Positions 26,536 to 35,755 of a stretch of 64,000 bases of DNA are shown piece by piece. The stretch comes from Oceanicella actignis. GTDB lineage: Bacteria; Pseudomonadota; Alphaproteobacteria; Rhodobacterales; Rhodobacteraceae. The stretch lies in contig NZ_VNHJ01000007.1 in the NCBI RefSeq assembly GCF_008124525.1, positions 124,001 through 188,000 on the forward strand. Reading direction: 5' to 3'. Below the pieces are notes generated by a model that ran no database searches, was not told the origin of the DNA, and saw nothing but the letters and a program-made list of their open reading frames with translations. Numbering within the stretch: the first letter of the stretch is position 1; every line of letters starts with the position of its first letter. Made by a program: the position numbers and the translations under genes.

Positions 26536-27732
26536 TCAGCGCGCCGGGGCGGCGGCGCGGGCCTTGCGCGCGCGCTCGGTGGCGGATTTGAGCTGCCCGC
26601 AGGCGGCCATGATGTCCTGCCCGCGCGGCGTGCGCACGGGGCTGGCGTAGCCGGCGCGGTTGACGATCTCGGCGAAGGCCTCGATGCGGTCCCAGTCCGA
26701 ACGCTCGTAGGGCGCGCCCGGCCAGGGGTTGAAGGGGATCAGGTTGATCTTGGCCGGAATCCCCGCGATCAGGCGCACGAGGCGGCGCGCGTCCTCGTCC
26801 GAATCGTTCACGCCCTTGAGCATCACGTATTCGAAGGTGATGCGCTCGGCGTTGGACAGGCGCGGATAGGCGCGGCAGGCGTCCAGCAGCTGGGCGATGT
26901 TCCACTTGCGATTGATGGGCACCAGCTTGTCGCGCACCTCGTCGGTGGTGGCGTGCAGGCTGATGGCCAGCATGCAGCCAATCTCTTCGCCCACACGCGG
27001 GATCAGCGGCGCGACGCCCGAGGTCGACAGGGTGATGCGCCGGCGGCTCAGGCTGATGCCCTCGGGGTCCATGGCGATCTTCATCGCGTCGCGCACGGCC
27101 TCGAAATTGTAGAGCGGCTCGCCCATGCCCATGAGCACGATGTTCGACAGCAGGCGCTTGTCCGAGGGGCGCTCGCCCGGGCGCGGCCATTCGCCCAGAT
27201 CGTCGCGGCACGCCAGGATCTGGCCGACGATCTCGGCCGCCGTCAGGTTGCGCACCAGCCGCTGCGTGCCCGTGTGGCAGAACGAGCAGGTCAGCGTGCA
27301 CCCCACCTGCGAGCTGACGCACAGCGTGCCGCGGTCCTCTTCGGGAATGTAGACGGCCTCGACCTCGTGCCCGCCCTCGATGCGCAGCAGATACTTGCGC
27401 GTGCCGTCCTGCGAGATCTGGCGCGTGACGATCTGCGGCCGGCCGACCACGAAACGCTCGTCCAGAAAGGCGCGAAAGGCCTTGGACAGGTTGGTCATCT
27501 GCGCGAAATCCGTCGCGCCGCGCTGGTAGATCCACTGCCACAGCTGCCCGGCGCGCATCCTGGCCTGCCCCTCGGGCGCGCCGGCCTCGATCAGCGCCGC
27601 GCGCAGCGCCTCGCGCGTCAGGCCGACCAGCGCGGGCTTGCCCGCCGCCGGGCGCGGGGCATAGGCGGCGACGTCGGGGCGCAGCGGCGCCGGCTCGGGC
27701 GTCGCGGCCGGCTGCGGATGCGATGCGGTCAT
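26536..27732 (-). CDS. rlmN: Dual-specificity 23S rRNA/tRNA adenine-2-methyltransferase
   Basis: A 398-residue radical-SAM enzyme that methylates C2 of A2503 in 23S rRNA and A37 of some tRNAs. The cluster-binding cysteines are Cys145, Cys149 and Cys152 (CTLTCSFC), with GMGEPLYNF following, and the methyl-carrying cysteine pair is completed near the C-terminus in IMAACGQL. The N-terminal 35 residues are Pro/Ala-rich and poorly conserved, so the exact start is less sure; ATG 27732 was preferred over the far-upstream one. It belongs with tsaD and smpB as translation-support genes in this window. Confidence 0.95.
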   Translation of the reverse strand: MTASHPQPAATPEPAPLRPDVAAYAPRPAAGKPALVGLTREALRAALIEAGAPEGQARMRAGQLWQWIYQRGATDFAQMTNLSKAFRAFLDERFVVGRPQIVTRQISQDGTRKYLLRIEGGHEVEAVYIPEEDRGTLCVSSQVGCTLTCSFCHTGTQRLVRNLTAAEIVGQILACRDDLGEWPRPGERPSDKRLLSNIVLMGMGEPLYNFEAVRDAMKIAMDPEGISLSRRRITLSTSGVAPLIPRVGEEIGCMLAISLHATTDEVRDKLVPINRKWNIAQLLDACRAYPRLSNAERITFEYVMLKGVNDSDEDARRLVRLIAGIPAKINLIPFNPWPGAPYERSDWDRIEAFAEIVNRAGYASPVRTPRGQDIMAACGQLKSATERARKARAAAPAR

Positions 27733-27876
27733 GGCGGCGGCCTCCGTTGCAGGCGCCGCGCGGCCCGCGGCCTGCGGCGCAAAAGCGCGCGCGCCCCCAG
27801 CACAGGGCGGGAGGCGCGTCGCCCGTTGGCTATCACATCCGCGCCGCCGCGCCAAGGCGCCGCGGGCGCCGGCGGC

Positions 27877-28428
27877 TCACTTGCAGCGCGCCTGCGCCTC
27901 GGCCAGCGCCGCCGTGAAGCCCAGAAGCGAGAAGGTGTCCTTCGTCACCGTGCCGCGGCTGGAGACGCCCGTCAGCACCGCCGTCGCCCCGCGCTTCATG
28001 TCGGCGACCATGCGGTCGTCCTCCTTGGCCGAGCTGAGCCAGGCGCCCTCGCCCTTGGTGAACATCTCGTATTCCGACGAGCCGACCCTGGCCTTCACCT
28101 TCGACCCCGGCTTGAACGGATAGCCCGACAGCATCGAGACCTCGTTCTTCACGCCCCTGGTCGGACGCACCGAGACCATCAGGAAGATGTCGCCGCGGCG
28201 CACCGACACCGGCTTGCCGTCGCGCAGCGCCACCGAGGCGGTCGGCCTGCTGGCGATCCAGCACAGCTTGCCGTCGCGGTCGGATCCGACGAAGACCGAC
28301 CAGTCCTTCTTCGCGTCGACGCGGTTGGCCGTCTGCGCCAGGGCCTTCCCCGCCGGCGCGGCCGCCAGCCCCAGCGCGAGGATGGCCGCCGCCGCCGCCC
28401 GGATTCCGGTTTCGATTGCTCTCATCAT
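27877..28428 (-). CDS. Invasion-associated locus B (IalB) family protein
   Basis: A 183-residue exported protein: signal peptide of about 31 residues ending in ALAQ, then a beta-rich IalB domain with the characteristic KDWSVFVGSDRDGKLCWIAS opening, the SVRRGDIFLMVSVRP strand and the late GFTAALAEAQARC end. Two mature cysteines (in KLCW and ARCK) can form one disulfide. Family members are periplasmic or surface-associated; the invasion label comes from Bartonella and does not imply pathogenicity here. Two adjacent ATGs (MM) start the frame. It is divergent from the asparaginase gene. Confidence 0.87.
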   Translation of the reverse strand: MMRAIETGIRAAAAAILALGLAAAPAGKALAQTANRVDAKKDWSVFVGSDRDGKLCWIASRPTASVALRDGKPVSVRRGDIFLMVSVRPTRGVKNEVSMLSGYPFKPGSKVKARVGSSEYEMFTKGEGAWLSSAKEDDRMVADMKRGATAVLTGVSSRGTVTKDTFSLLGFTAALAEAQARCK

Positions 28429-28537
28429 CGCCTCATCGTCGTTTTTCGTCGTCCGCTCGCGGTTCGCTTCTTCGCGGCGCGCGCGCGTCGCGGCTTTTGC
28501 TTGTGCGCCTGCACGGTTAATCTAGCCGCAAAGCGCC

Positions 28538-28585
28538 GCCGCGCGCCACCCCCGGCGGGCCGCCGCGCGCCACCCCCGGCGGGCC
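28538..28585. repeat. 24-bp perfect tandem duplication between ialB and asparaginase genes
   Basis: The 24-base unit beginning GCCGCGCGCCACCCC occurs twice head to tail (28538-28561 and 28562-28585) with no mismatch. It lies in the 204 bp divergent intergenic region, 48-95 bases ahead of the asparaginase start, and could alter promoter spacing. Confidence 0.95.
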
Positions 28586-28632
28586 GCGGCGCGGGCTCCG
28601 CCGCTTGTCCGCCGCTCGAAGGATCCGCCCCC

Positions 28633-29664
28633 ATGACCCGACCCTCATTCGACGACGCCGCCCCCGTGCTGGTCGAGCTGCGCCGCGGCGAGATGACCGA
28701 ATCGGTCCATCGCGGCATCGCCGCCGTCTGCGCCCCCGACGGCGCGCTGATCGCCGCCTGGGGCGACGTCGATCGGCCGATCTACCCGCGCTCGTCATGC
28801 AAGATGCTCCAGGCGCTGCCGCTGGTCGAAAGCGGCGCCGCCGACCGCTTCGGGCTGAACGACGAGCGCCTTGCGCTGGCCTGCGCCTCGCACAACGGCG
28901 CGCGGATGCACGTCGCGCGCGTGCGCGCCTGGCTGGCGGATCTTGGCCTGGCCGAGAGCGACCTGCGCTGCGGCCCCCAGCGCCCCGACGACCGCGAAGA
29001 GCGCGAGCGCCTGCGCGCCTGCGGCTGCCCGCCCGACCAGACCCACAACAACTGCTCGGGCAAGCATGCGGGCTTTCTGACCCTGGGGCGGCATCTGGGC
29101 GGCGGGTCCGAATACGTCGATCCCGACCACCCCGTTCAGCGCGCCGTGGCCGAGGCCTTTCACGAAATGACCGGGCAGGAGCCGATCGGATACGGCATCG
29201 ACGGCTGCTCGGCGCCCAACCACGCCGCCCGGCTGCGCGGGCTGGCGCTGGCGATGGCGCGCATGGCCCGGCCCGAAGGAACCCTGCCGCCCGCCCGCGC
29301 CCAGGCCGCGCGGCGCCTGACCGAGGCCATGGCCGCGCATCCCGAGCTGGTCGCCGGCGAGGGGCGCGCTTGCACCGAGCTGATGCGCGCCGTCAACGGC
29401 GGCGGGCGCGTGCGCGCCGTGATCAAGACCGGCGCCGAGGGCGTCTTCGCCGCCATCCTGCCCGAGCTGGGGCTGGGCGTGGCGCTGAAGATCGACGACG
29501 GCGCCACGCGCGCCTCCGAGGCCGCCATCGCCGCGATCCTGGTGCGTCTTGGCGTGGCCGATCCCCAGGATCCGGCAGTGCGCAAGCGCCTTTCGCCCGA
29601 CGAGATCAACCGCCGCGGCCTGCGCGTGGGCGCGCTGCGCGCGGTCCTGCCCGATCCGGCCTGA
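28633..29664 (+). CDS. Rhizobial-type (class 3) L-asparaginase
   Basis: A 343-residue asparaginase of the ReAV/AsnA-II-like family (PF06089), which hydrolyses L-asparagine to aspartate and ammonia with a fold like beta-lactamases. The two Ser-Lys dyads can be traced to PRSSCKMLQ (Ser54/55, Lys57), and the unusual zinc site to Cys141 and Lys144 (NNCSGKHAG) and Cys192 (GIDGCSAPN). All are intact. The ATG at 28633 is at the family start. It is probably cytoplasmic, as no signal peptide is seen. It is divergent from ialB, with a perfect 24-bp tandem duplication just upstream. Confidence 0.93.
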   Translation: MTRPSFDDAAPVLVELRRGEMTESVHRGIAAVCAPDGALIAAWGDVDRPIYPRSSCKMLQALPLVESGAADRFGLNDERLALACASHNGARMHVARVRAWLADLGLAESDLRCGPQRPDDREERERLRACGCPPDQTHNNCSGKHAGFLTLGRHLGGGSEYVDPDHPVQRAVAEAFHEMTGQEPIGYGIDGCSAPNHAARLRGLALAMARMARPEGTLPPARAQAARRLTEAMAAHPELVAGEGRACTELMRAVNGGGRVRAVIKTGAEGVFAAILPELGLGVALKIDDGATRASEAAIAAILVRLGVADPQDPAVRKRLSPDEINRRGLRVGALRAVLPDPA

Positions 29665-29777
29665 GCGCCGCTCTCCCGCCCGCGCCCGCCGCGCTAACGC
29701 GCCTTTCACGAATGCGCGCCATTCTTCGGAGCGTGGTGATGCGGCGCCCTGCGGCGCCTATGGGAGAGAACGGAGAC

Positions 29778-30185
29778 ATGAGCGCAACCATCGTCAGGAT
29801 TCTGCCGACGGCGCGGGAAGCCGCGCTGGACATCGACGCCATCGAAGCCCTGCGCGAGGCGGTCGGGCCGCATCTGTGCCGCGAGATCATCGAAGACGGC
29901 ATCCTGCACGCCACCGATCGCCTCGCGGCGCTCGAGCGGGCGCTGCGCGAAGACGACTGGGCCGCCGTCGCCCGCATCGCGCGCGACCTGATCGCCGTGC
30001 CGGGCCAGATCGGCATGACCGAGGTCTCGCGCCAGGCGCGCGCGCTGCTGGACGTGTGCGTCGCGCATGACCCAGTGGCGCTGCACGCCGTCGCCGCGCG
30101 GCTGCTGCGCACGGGCCGCGACGCGCTGATGGCCGCGCCCTTCGACGCCGACCGGCTGGACGACGAGGGCGGGCGCGGCGTCTGA
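29778..30185 (+). CDS. HPt-like helical protein lacking the phospho-histidine
   Basis: A 135-residue all-helical protein. The stretch from about 45 to 120 resembles a histidine phosphotransfer four-helix bundle (RLAALERALREDDWAAVARIARDLIAVPGQIGMTE...), but the place of the phospho-accepting His in the HxLKG motif is Arg69 (ARDLIAV). It therefore probably cannot carry phosphate, and may act as a binding partner or a remnant of a phosphorelay. The ATG at 29778 has a GAGAGAACGGAG ribosome region. No kinase or response regulator gene lies nearby. HPt homology is inferred by pattern only. Confidence 0.7.
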   Translation: MSATIVRILPTAREAALDIDAIEALREAVGPHLCREIIEDGILHATDRLAALERALREDDWAAVARIARDLIAVPGQIGMTEVSRQARALLDVCVAHDPVALHAVAARLLRTGRDALMAAPFDADRLDDEGGRGV

Positions 30186-30299
30186 TCCGCCGCCAGACGG
30201 AAAGGCGGCCCGGCGCCTCTTGCGCCGCGGGGCGCGCGGGGCGATCGTCCGGCCAGGCGGCCCGCGCCAGGGCCGCGCGCGCACGCAGGAGGATCGCTC

Positions 30300-31019
30300 A
30301 TGCCCCAGCCCCTCACGCCCCCGGCCGGCGCCGCCTCCGCGACCGTCTGCGTCTTCGATGCCTACGGCACGCTCTTCGACGTGGCCGCCGCGGCGCGCAA
30401 TCTTGCCGCCCAACCGGGCAAGGAAAGCTTCGCGCGCATCTGGCCCCGCCTGTCCGAGATCTGGCGCGCCAAGCAGCTGCAATACACATGGCTGCGCGCG
30501 GCGGCCGGCGTGCATGCCGATTTCTGGACGGTGACGGCGCAGGCGCTCGACTACGCCATCGAGGCTGTCGGCCCCGACGCCGCCCCCGAGCGCGAGGCGC
30601 TGCTCGCGCTCTACCGCCGGCTCGACGCCTATCCCGAGGCGCCGGCGGCGCTGAGGGCGCTGCGCGCGGCGGGCCTGCGCACGGCCATCCTCTCGAACGG
30701 CACGCCCGACATGCTGGCCGACGCGGTCGAAAGCGCCGGCATGGCCGATCTTCTCGACGCCACGCTGTCGGTCGAATCGGTGGGCGTGTTCAAACCCGCC
30801 CCCGCGGCCTACGCGCTGGTCGAGCGCCATTTCGGCGTTCCCGCGGGCCAGGTTCTGTTCCTTTCGTCCAACGGCTGGGACGCGGCGGGCGCGGCGGGCT
30901 ACGGCTTTCGCGCCGCCTGGGTCAACCGCGCGGGCGACCCGGTCGAGCGACTGCCCTGGCGCCCGGCCGCCATCCTGCGCGATCTGAGCGGCGTCCCCGC
31001 CCTGGCGGGCGTCGCATGA
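30300..31019 (+). CDS. Haloacid dehalogenase type II
   Basis: A 239-residue HAD-superfamily enzyme of the L-2-haloacid dehalogenase group. The nucleophilic Asp is in VFDAYGTLFDV, the second motif in LSNGTPDM, the Lys in VGVFKPAPAAYA and the last motif in FLSSNGWDAAGAAGYGF, all as in true dehalogenases. It likely hydrolyses short 2-haloacids to 2-hydroxyacids, though the native substrate may be another small acid. It is the first gene of a tight three-gene operon; its TGA overlaps the next ATG by four bases. A GGAGG ribosome site lies 8 bases upstream. Confidence 0.9.
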   Translation: MPQPLTPPAGAASATVCVFDAYGTLFDVAAAARNLAAQPGKESFARIWPRLSEIWRAKQLQYTWLRAAAGVHADFWTVTAQALDYAIEAVGPDAAPEREALLALYRRLDAYPEAPAALRALRAAGLRTAILSNGTPDMLADAVESAGMADLLDATLSVESVGVFKPAPAAYALVERHFGVPAGQVLFLSSNGWDAAGAAGYGFRAAWVNRAGDPVERLPWRPAAILRDLSGVPALAGVA

Positions 31020-31870
31020 GCGCCGAGCCCCGCTTCTTCGCCGCACCCGATGGCCGCCGGCTGGCCTATTGGGACGAGGGCGACGGGCCGCCGGTGCTGT
31101 GCCTGGCCGGGCTGTCGCGCAACCGCCGCGATTTCGAGCCCTTGCGCGACGCGCTGGTCGGCCGGTGGCGCGTCATCCGGCTGGATTCGCGCGGCCGCGG
31201 CCGGTCCGAGCGCGCGCGCGATCCGCTGGCCGAATACGCCCCCGCGGTCGAGGCCGCCGACGCGCTGGCGCTGCTCGACCATCTGGGGCTGGAGGGCGCG
31301 GCGGTGGTCGGGACCTCGCGCGGGGGCATATTGGGCATGACCATGGCGGCGCTGCGCCCGGGCTCGGTGCGCGCCCTGGTCCTCAACGACATCGGCATCG
31401 AGGTGCGGATCAACGGGCTGCGGCGCATCATGGGCTATCTTGGTCTGCCCCCGGACCACGCCAGCTTCGAAGAAGCCGCCCGCGCCATCGCCGAGGCCGA
31501 GGCGGCGCGTTTCCCGGGCGTTCCCCTGGCGCGGTGGGAGCGGCATGCGCGCGCGATTTTCGACGACGAGGGCGGGCGGCCCGTCCTGTCCTACGACCCG
31601 CGGCTGCGCGACGCGACGGCGGCGGCGCTGGCCGCGGTCGAAGGCGATTCGCTGTCGCTAGAGCCGCTGTTCGCCGCGCTCGAGGGCGTGCCGCTCCTGA
31701 CGATCCGCGGCGAGAATTCCGACATCCTCGACGCCGACGCGCTGGCGCGGATGGCCGCTCTGCGCCCGGACATGGCGCATGTGACCATCGCCGATCGCGG
31801 GCATGCGCCGTTCCTGGACGAACCCGAGGCGATCGCGGCGATCGAATCGCTGCTGGCGCGCGCGCGATGA
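31016..31870 (+). CDS. Alpha/beta hydrolase
   Basis: A 284-residue alpha/beta-fold hydrolase. The oxyanion strand LCLAGLSRNRRDF, the nucleophile elbow VGTSRGG (Ser near 103) and the catalytic His in DRGHAPFLDEP give a standard triad, with an Asp in the SDILD region near 240. The substrate is unknown; esterase or lactonase action on a small ester is likely. It overlaps the genes on both sides by four bases (ATGA), so the three proteins are made together. The set HAD, hydrolase, dehydratase suggests breakdown of small hydroxy or amino acids, but this is inference. Confidence 0.9.
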   Translation: MSAEPRFFAAPDGRRLAYWDEGDGPPVLCLAGLSRNRRDFEPLRDALVGRWRVIRLDSRGRGRSERARDPLAEYAPAVEAADALALLDHLGLEGAAVVGTSRGGILGMTMAALRPGSVRALVLNDIGIEVRINGLRRIMGYLGLPPDHASFEEAARAIAEAEAARFPGVPLARWERHARAIFDDEGGRPVLSYDPRLRDATAAALAAVEGDSLSLEPLFAALEGVPLLTIRGENSDILDADALARMAALRPDMAHVTIADRGHAPFLDEPEAIAAIESLLARAR

Positions 31871-32865
31871 GCGGCTTCGCGGTCGATCCGGCCATGATCG
31901 CCGACGCGGCGCGCCGGCTGGACGGGCGGGCGCTGCGCACGCCGCTGCTGGAATCGGCGTTGCTCAACGAAGCGGCAGGGCGGCGAATCCTGATCAAGGC
32001 CGAATGCCTTCAGCATGGCGGCGCCTTCAAGTTCCGCGGCGCCTGGTCGGCGATGACCGCGCTGGCGCCCGAGCGCCTGCGGGCCGGCGTCATCGCCTAT
32101 TCATCGGGCAACCATGCGCAGGGCGTGGCGCTGGCGGCGCGGCTTCTGGGCGTTCCGGCGGTGATCGTGATGCCCGAGGACGCCCCGCGCGCCAAGCGCG
32201 AGGCGACGCGCGCGCTGGGGGCCGAGCTGGCGACCTATCGCCGGGGCGAGGAAAGCCGCGAGGAGCTTGCCGCCCGCATCGCCCGCGCCCGCGGCCTGAC
32301 GCTGGTGCGGCCCTATGACGATCCGCACGTCATCGCCGGCCAGGGCACGGCGGGGCTCGAGATCGCCGCCCAGGCCCGCGCCGCGGGCGTCGCGCGCGCC
32401 GAGGTGCTGGTTCCCTGCGGCGGCGGCGGGCTGACGGCCGGGGTCGCGCTGGCCCTGGCCGAGGCGGCGCCGGACATGCGCGTGCGTCCGGTCGAGCCCG
32501 AGGGCTTCGACGACGTCGCGCGCTCGCTCGCGGCCGGGCGGCGGCTGAGCAACCCGTCCGAGAAGGGTTCGATCTGCGACGCCATCCTGACCCCCTGCCC
32601 CGGCGAGCTGACCTTTCCCATCATGCGCGCGCTGTGCGGCCCCGGCCTTCGGGTGCGGGACGACGAGGCCCTGCGCGCCATGGCGACGGCGTTCGAGCGC
32701 CTGCGGATCGTCGTCGAGCCGGGCGGCGCGGCGGCGCTGGCGGCGGCACTGTTCCGGCCCGATTCGCTCGAATCCGACGCGGCGATCGTGATCGCCTCGG
32801 GCGGCAACGTCGATTCGGCGCTTTTCGCGCGCGCATTGACCCGCAATGACGGCGCCGAGGTCTGA
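31867..32865 (+). CDS. Threonine/serine dehydratase
   Basis: A 332-residue fold-type II PLP enzyme that deaminates threonine or serine to 2-oxobutyrate or pyruvate. The Schiff-base lysine is Lys55 in GGAFKFRGAW, the phosphate-binding glycine loop is CGGGGLTAG and the late SGGNVD serine contacts the ring nitrogen. It lacks the regulatory ACT domain of biosynthetic IlvA, so it is a catabolic-type enzyme; serine racemase or hydroxyaspartate dehydratase activity is also possible in this family. It is the last gene of the three-gene operon, followed by a 400 bp stretch of RNA structure. Confidence 0.9.
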   Translation: MSGFAVDPAMIADAARRLDGRALRTPLLESALLNEAAGRRILIKAECLQHGGAFKFRGAWSAMTALAPERLRAGVIAYSSGNHAQGVALAARLLGVPAVIVMPEDAPRAKREATRALGAELATYRRGEESREELAARIARARGLTLVRPYDDPHVIAGQGTAGLEIAAQARAAGVARAEVLVPCGGGGLTAGVALALAEAAPDMRVRPVEPEGFDDVARSLAAGRRLSNPSEKGSICDAILTPCPGELTFPIMRALCGPGLRVRDDEALRAMATAFERLRIVVEPGGAAALAAALFRPDSLESDAAIVIASGGNVDSALFARALTRNDGAEV

Positions 32866-33265
32866 ATCCCGCGTCGCGCCTCGCCCTGTTAGGTATTTCT
32901 ACGGCGCCTGACGGCGCTGCGCGCGCGGACGCGTCACGAACCGATCACGCGGAATCGCCCATACATGTCCTGCAACGCACGGTGAGGGTGTGGGGCGAAG
33001 AACAGGAAGGCGCAGGACATGTGAACGGCGCCGCTGAGGAACCGGAAATTGAGGCCGGGAGACAGCGGGAACACCGCCGCCACGCGACGGCAACTCTTGG
33101 GGAAGACATGCCGCGCCGCGGCGCCGCCTGACGAAGGCCCGTCTCGAGATTTCCGAGACGGGCCTTCAACTTGTTTTCAGCGCCCGCCCCCCCGTCGCGG
33201 CGGACGTCGCGCCGGGGCGGGCGCGCGGTCGGCCCCGGCGCGGGCGGACCCGGAGCGGGCGGCGG
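32866..33265 (+). ncRNA. Candidate structured RNA between convergent genes
   Basis: No protein-coding frame is credible here, yet strong stems are packed together. ACATGTCCTGC (32963-32973) pairs perfectly with GCAGGACATGT (33012-33022). GGCGCCGC (33027-33034) pairs with GCGGCGCC (33118-33125), enclosing small stems such as CCGG 33042-33045 with 33055-33058 and GCGG/CCGC 33065-33077. A 13-bp terminator-like hairpin closes the set at 33134-33166. The order is what a small RNA of about 200 bases would show on the plus strand. I compared it by eye with 6S, SRP, tmRNA, RNase P and common riboswitches and recognised none. It may instead be just the 3' untranslated region of the operon. Confidence 0.4.
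33134..33176 (+). terminator. Terminator hairpin
   Basis: AAGGCCCGTCTCG (33134-33146) and CGAGACGGGCCTT (33154-33166) form a perfect 13-bp stem with a seven-base loop. T-rich bases (TTGTTTT, 33171-33177) follow on the plus strand, so it most likely ends plus-strand transcription from the dehydratase operon or the RNA candidate. Confidence 0.75.
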
Positions 33266-35755
33266 TCAGCCGTCCTTGCGGATGCGCTCGTTCTTCGGAT
33301 CGTAGGGGCTTTCCTCGACCACCTCGGCGTCCCACAGCCGGCGCAGCATGCGCACCTGCAGCTTCGTGCCGGGCGCGGCCAGATCGGGGCGCACATAGCC
33401 GATGCCGATCGACTTGCCGAAGGCCACCGAATATCCGCCCGAGGTCAGACGCCCGACCTTCTCGCCGTCCTTGAGCAGCGCCTCGCGCCCCCAGGGGTCG
33501 GCGTCCTCGGGACCGTCGATCAGCAGCGTCACGCAGGACGAGCGGATGCCCAGGGCCTGCATCGCCGCCTTGCCGCGGAAGTCCTTCTCCATGTCCACGA
33601 AGCGGTGCAGGCCGGCCTCGAGCGGGGTGGCGTCGCGGCCCAGATCCGAGCCGAAGGCGCGGTAGGACTTCTCCTGCCGCAGCCAGTTCTGCGCGCGCGC
33701 GCCCACCAGCTTGAGGCCGTGCTTCTCGCCCGCCTCCATCAGCCGGTCGAAAAGGTGGTTCTGCATCTCGATCGGGTGGTGCAGCTCCCATCCCAGCTCG
33801 CCGGTGTAGGCCACGCGGATCGCCAGCGTGCGGACCATGCCCAGGTCGATCTCCCTGGCCGAGAGCCAGGGGAACGCCTTGTTGGTCAGCGCCGAGGCGG
33901 GGTCGGCGTCGACGATCAGCTCGCGCAGGATATCGCGGCTGTTGGGGCCGGCCAGGGCGAAGACGCCATATTGGGTGGTGACGTCCTGCACCTCGATCCA
34001 GCCGAATTCGTCGCGCTTCTTCTCGGCCTGCTTGACGAAGAAGTCGTGGTCGTATTCCTGCGCCGCGCCGGCGGTGATGACGTAGTAGTCGTCCGGCGCA
34101 AGGCGCACGATGGTCGCCTCGGTGCGGATCGTGCCGGCCTCGGTCAGCGCATAGGTCAGATTGATGCGCCCCACGCGCGGCAGCTTGTTGCAGGTCAGCC
34201 AGTCGAGGAAGGCGGTCGCGCCCGGCCCCTTGATGCGGTGCTTGGCGAAGGCGGTGGCGTCGATCATGCCCGCCGCGCCGCGGATGGCCTTGGCCTCTTC
34301 GACCGCGTAGGGCCACCAGCCGCCGCGGCGGAAGCTGCGCGCGGCGTGGTCGTCGAAGCCCTGGGGAGCGAAGTAGTTCGGGCGCTCCCAGCCGTTGACC
34401 TGGCCGAACTGGGCGCCGCGCGCCTTCATGCGGTCATAGCAGGGGGCGGTGCGCAGGGGCCGGCAGGCGGGGCGCTCCTCGTCCGGGTGGTGCAGGATGT
34501 AGACGTGCTCGTAGGCCTCCTCGTTCTTCTTCGCCGCGTATTCGCGGTTGACCCAGCGGCCGAAGCGGCGCGGGTCGAGCGACCACATGTCGATCTCGGC
34601 CTCGCCCTCGGTCATCAGCTGCGCCAGGTAATGGCCGGTTCCGCCGGCGGCGGTGATGCCGAAGCTGAAGCCCTCGGCGAACCAGAAGTTCTCGACCCCC
34701 GGCGCGGGGCCGACCAGCGGGTTTCCGTCGGGCGTGTAGCAGATGGGGCCGTTGAAATCGTCCTTCAGGCCCACCGTCTCGGTCGAGGGGATGCGGTGGA
34801 TCATGGACATGTATTCCTCCTCGATCCGCTCGAGATCGAGCGGGAAGAGGTCGGCGCGGAAGCTGTCGGGCACGCCGAACTTGAAGCAGGCCGGGGCGCC
34901 GCGCTCATAGGGCCCCAGGATCCAGCCGCCGCGCTCTTCGCGCACATACCACTTGGCGTCGGCGTCGCGCAGCACGGGATGCTCGGGATTGCCGGCCTTG
35001 CGCCATTCGACCAGGGCGGGGTCGGGCTCGGTGACGATATACTGGTGCTCGACCGGAATGGCGGGGATGTAGCAGCCGACCATGGCCGCCGTGCGCTGGG
35101 CGTGGTTGCCGGTGGCGGTGACGACGTGCTCGCAGACGATCTCGAAGGTTTCCTCGCCGGGCACGAGGTTGCCGCCCTTCTCGATCATCTTGCGGCCCTT
35201 GACGACCCACTCGCCGCCGCGGCGCTCGAAGCCGTCGACCTGGACCTTGCGGTAGATCGCCGCGCCGCGCTGGCGCGCGCCCTTGGCCATGGCCTGGGTG
35301 ACGTCGGCGGGGTTGATGTAGCCGTCGGTGGGGTGGAAGATCGCGCCCTTGAGGTCCTCGGTGCGGACCAGGGGCCAGCGCTCCTTGATCTGGGCGGGGG
35401 TCAGCCACTCGACCGGGATGCCGACCGATTCGGCGGTCGAGGCGTAAAGCGCGTATTCGTCCATGCGCGCGTCGGTCTGCGCCATGCGCAGGTTGCCCAC
35501 CACCGAAAAGCCGGGGTTGAGGCCGGTTTCGGCCTCGAGCGTCTTGTAGAACTTGACCGAATAATCGTGGATGTGGCTGACCGCGTAGCTCATGTTGAAC
35601 AGCGGCAGCAGCCCGGCGGCGTGCCAGGTCGAGCCGGCGGTCAGCTCGTCGCGCTCGAGCAGGACCGTGTCCCAGCCGGCCTTGGCAAGGTGGTAGGCGA
35701 TCGAGACGCCGACGGCCCCGCCTCCGACGACGACTGCGCGCGCATGGGTTTTCAT
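33266..35755 (-). CDS. Dimethylglycine/sarcosine dehydrogenase-like FAD enzyme with GcvT domain
   Basis: An 829-residue two-part flavoprotein. The N-terminal DAO domain opens with VVVGGGAVGVSIAYHLA and has the STWHAAG motif whose histidine (about 45) carries covalent FAD in this family. The C-terminal part (about 430-829) is a GcvT-like folate-binding domain with the ITAGAAQEYDHDF and YTGELGWELHHP motifs. Such enzymes oxidatively demethylate dimethylglycine or sarcosine and pass the methyl carbon to tetrahydrofolate. Exact substrate is unsure, as the family also takes related methylamines or betaines. It is transcribed alone; a GGAGGATA ribosome site precedes the ATG. Confidence 0.92.
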   Translation of the reverse strand: MKTHARAVVVGGGAVGVSIAYHLAKAGWDTVLLERDELTAGSTWHAAGLLPLFNMSYAVSHIHDYSVKFYKTLEAETGLNPGFSVVGNLRMAQTDARMDEYALYASTAESVGIPVEWLTPAQIKERWPLVRTEDLKGAIFHPTDGYINPADVTQAMAKGARQRGAAIYRKVQVDGFERRGGEWVVKGRKMIEKGGNLVPGEETFEIVCEHVVTATGNHAQRTAAMVGCYIPAIPVEHQYIVTEPDPALVEWRKAGNPEHPVLRDADAKWYVREERGGWILGPYERGAPACFKFGVPDSFRADLFPLDLERIEEEYMSMIHRIPSTETVGLKDDFNGPICYTPDGNPLVGPAPGVENFWFAEGFSFGITAAGGTGHYLAQLMTEGEAEIDMWSLDPRRFGRWVNREYAAKKNEEAYEHVYILHHPDEERPACRPLRTAPCYDRMKARGAQFGQVNGWERPNYFAPQGFDDHAARSFRRGGWWPYAVEEAKAIRGAAGMIDATAFAKHRIKGPGATAFLDWLTCNKLPRVGRINLTYALTEAGTIRTEATIVRLAPDDYYVITAGAAQEYDHDFFVKQAEKKRDEFGWIEVQDVTTQYGVFALAGPNSRDILRELIVDADPASALTNKAFPWLSAREIDLGMVRTLAIRVAYTGELGWELHHPIEMQNHLFDRLMEAGEKHGLKLVGARAQNWLRQEKSYRAFGSDLGRDATPLEAGLHRFVDMEKDFRGKAAMQALGIRSSCVTLLIDGPEDADPWGREALLKDGEKVGRLTSGGYSVAFGKSIGIGYVRPDLAAPGTKLQVRMLRRLWDAEVVEESPYDPKNERIRKDG

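Noticed and set aside
32899-33169. Minus-strand frames of 64-74 codons in the structured interval
   Set aside because: They overlap the paired arms, lack ribosome sites and show no family resemblance.
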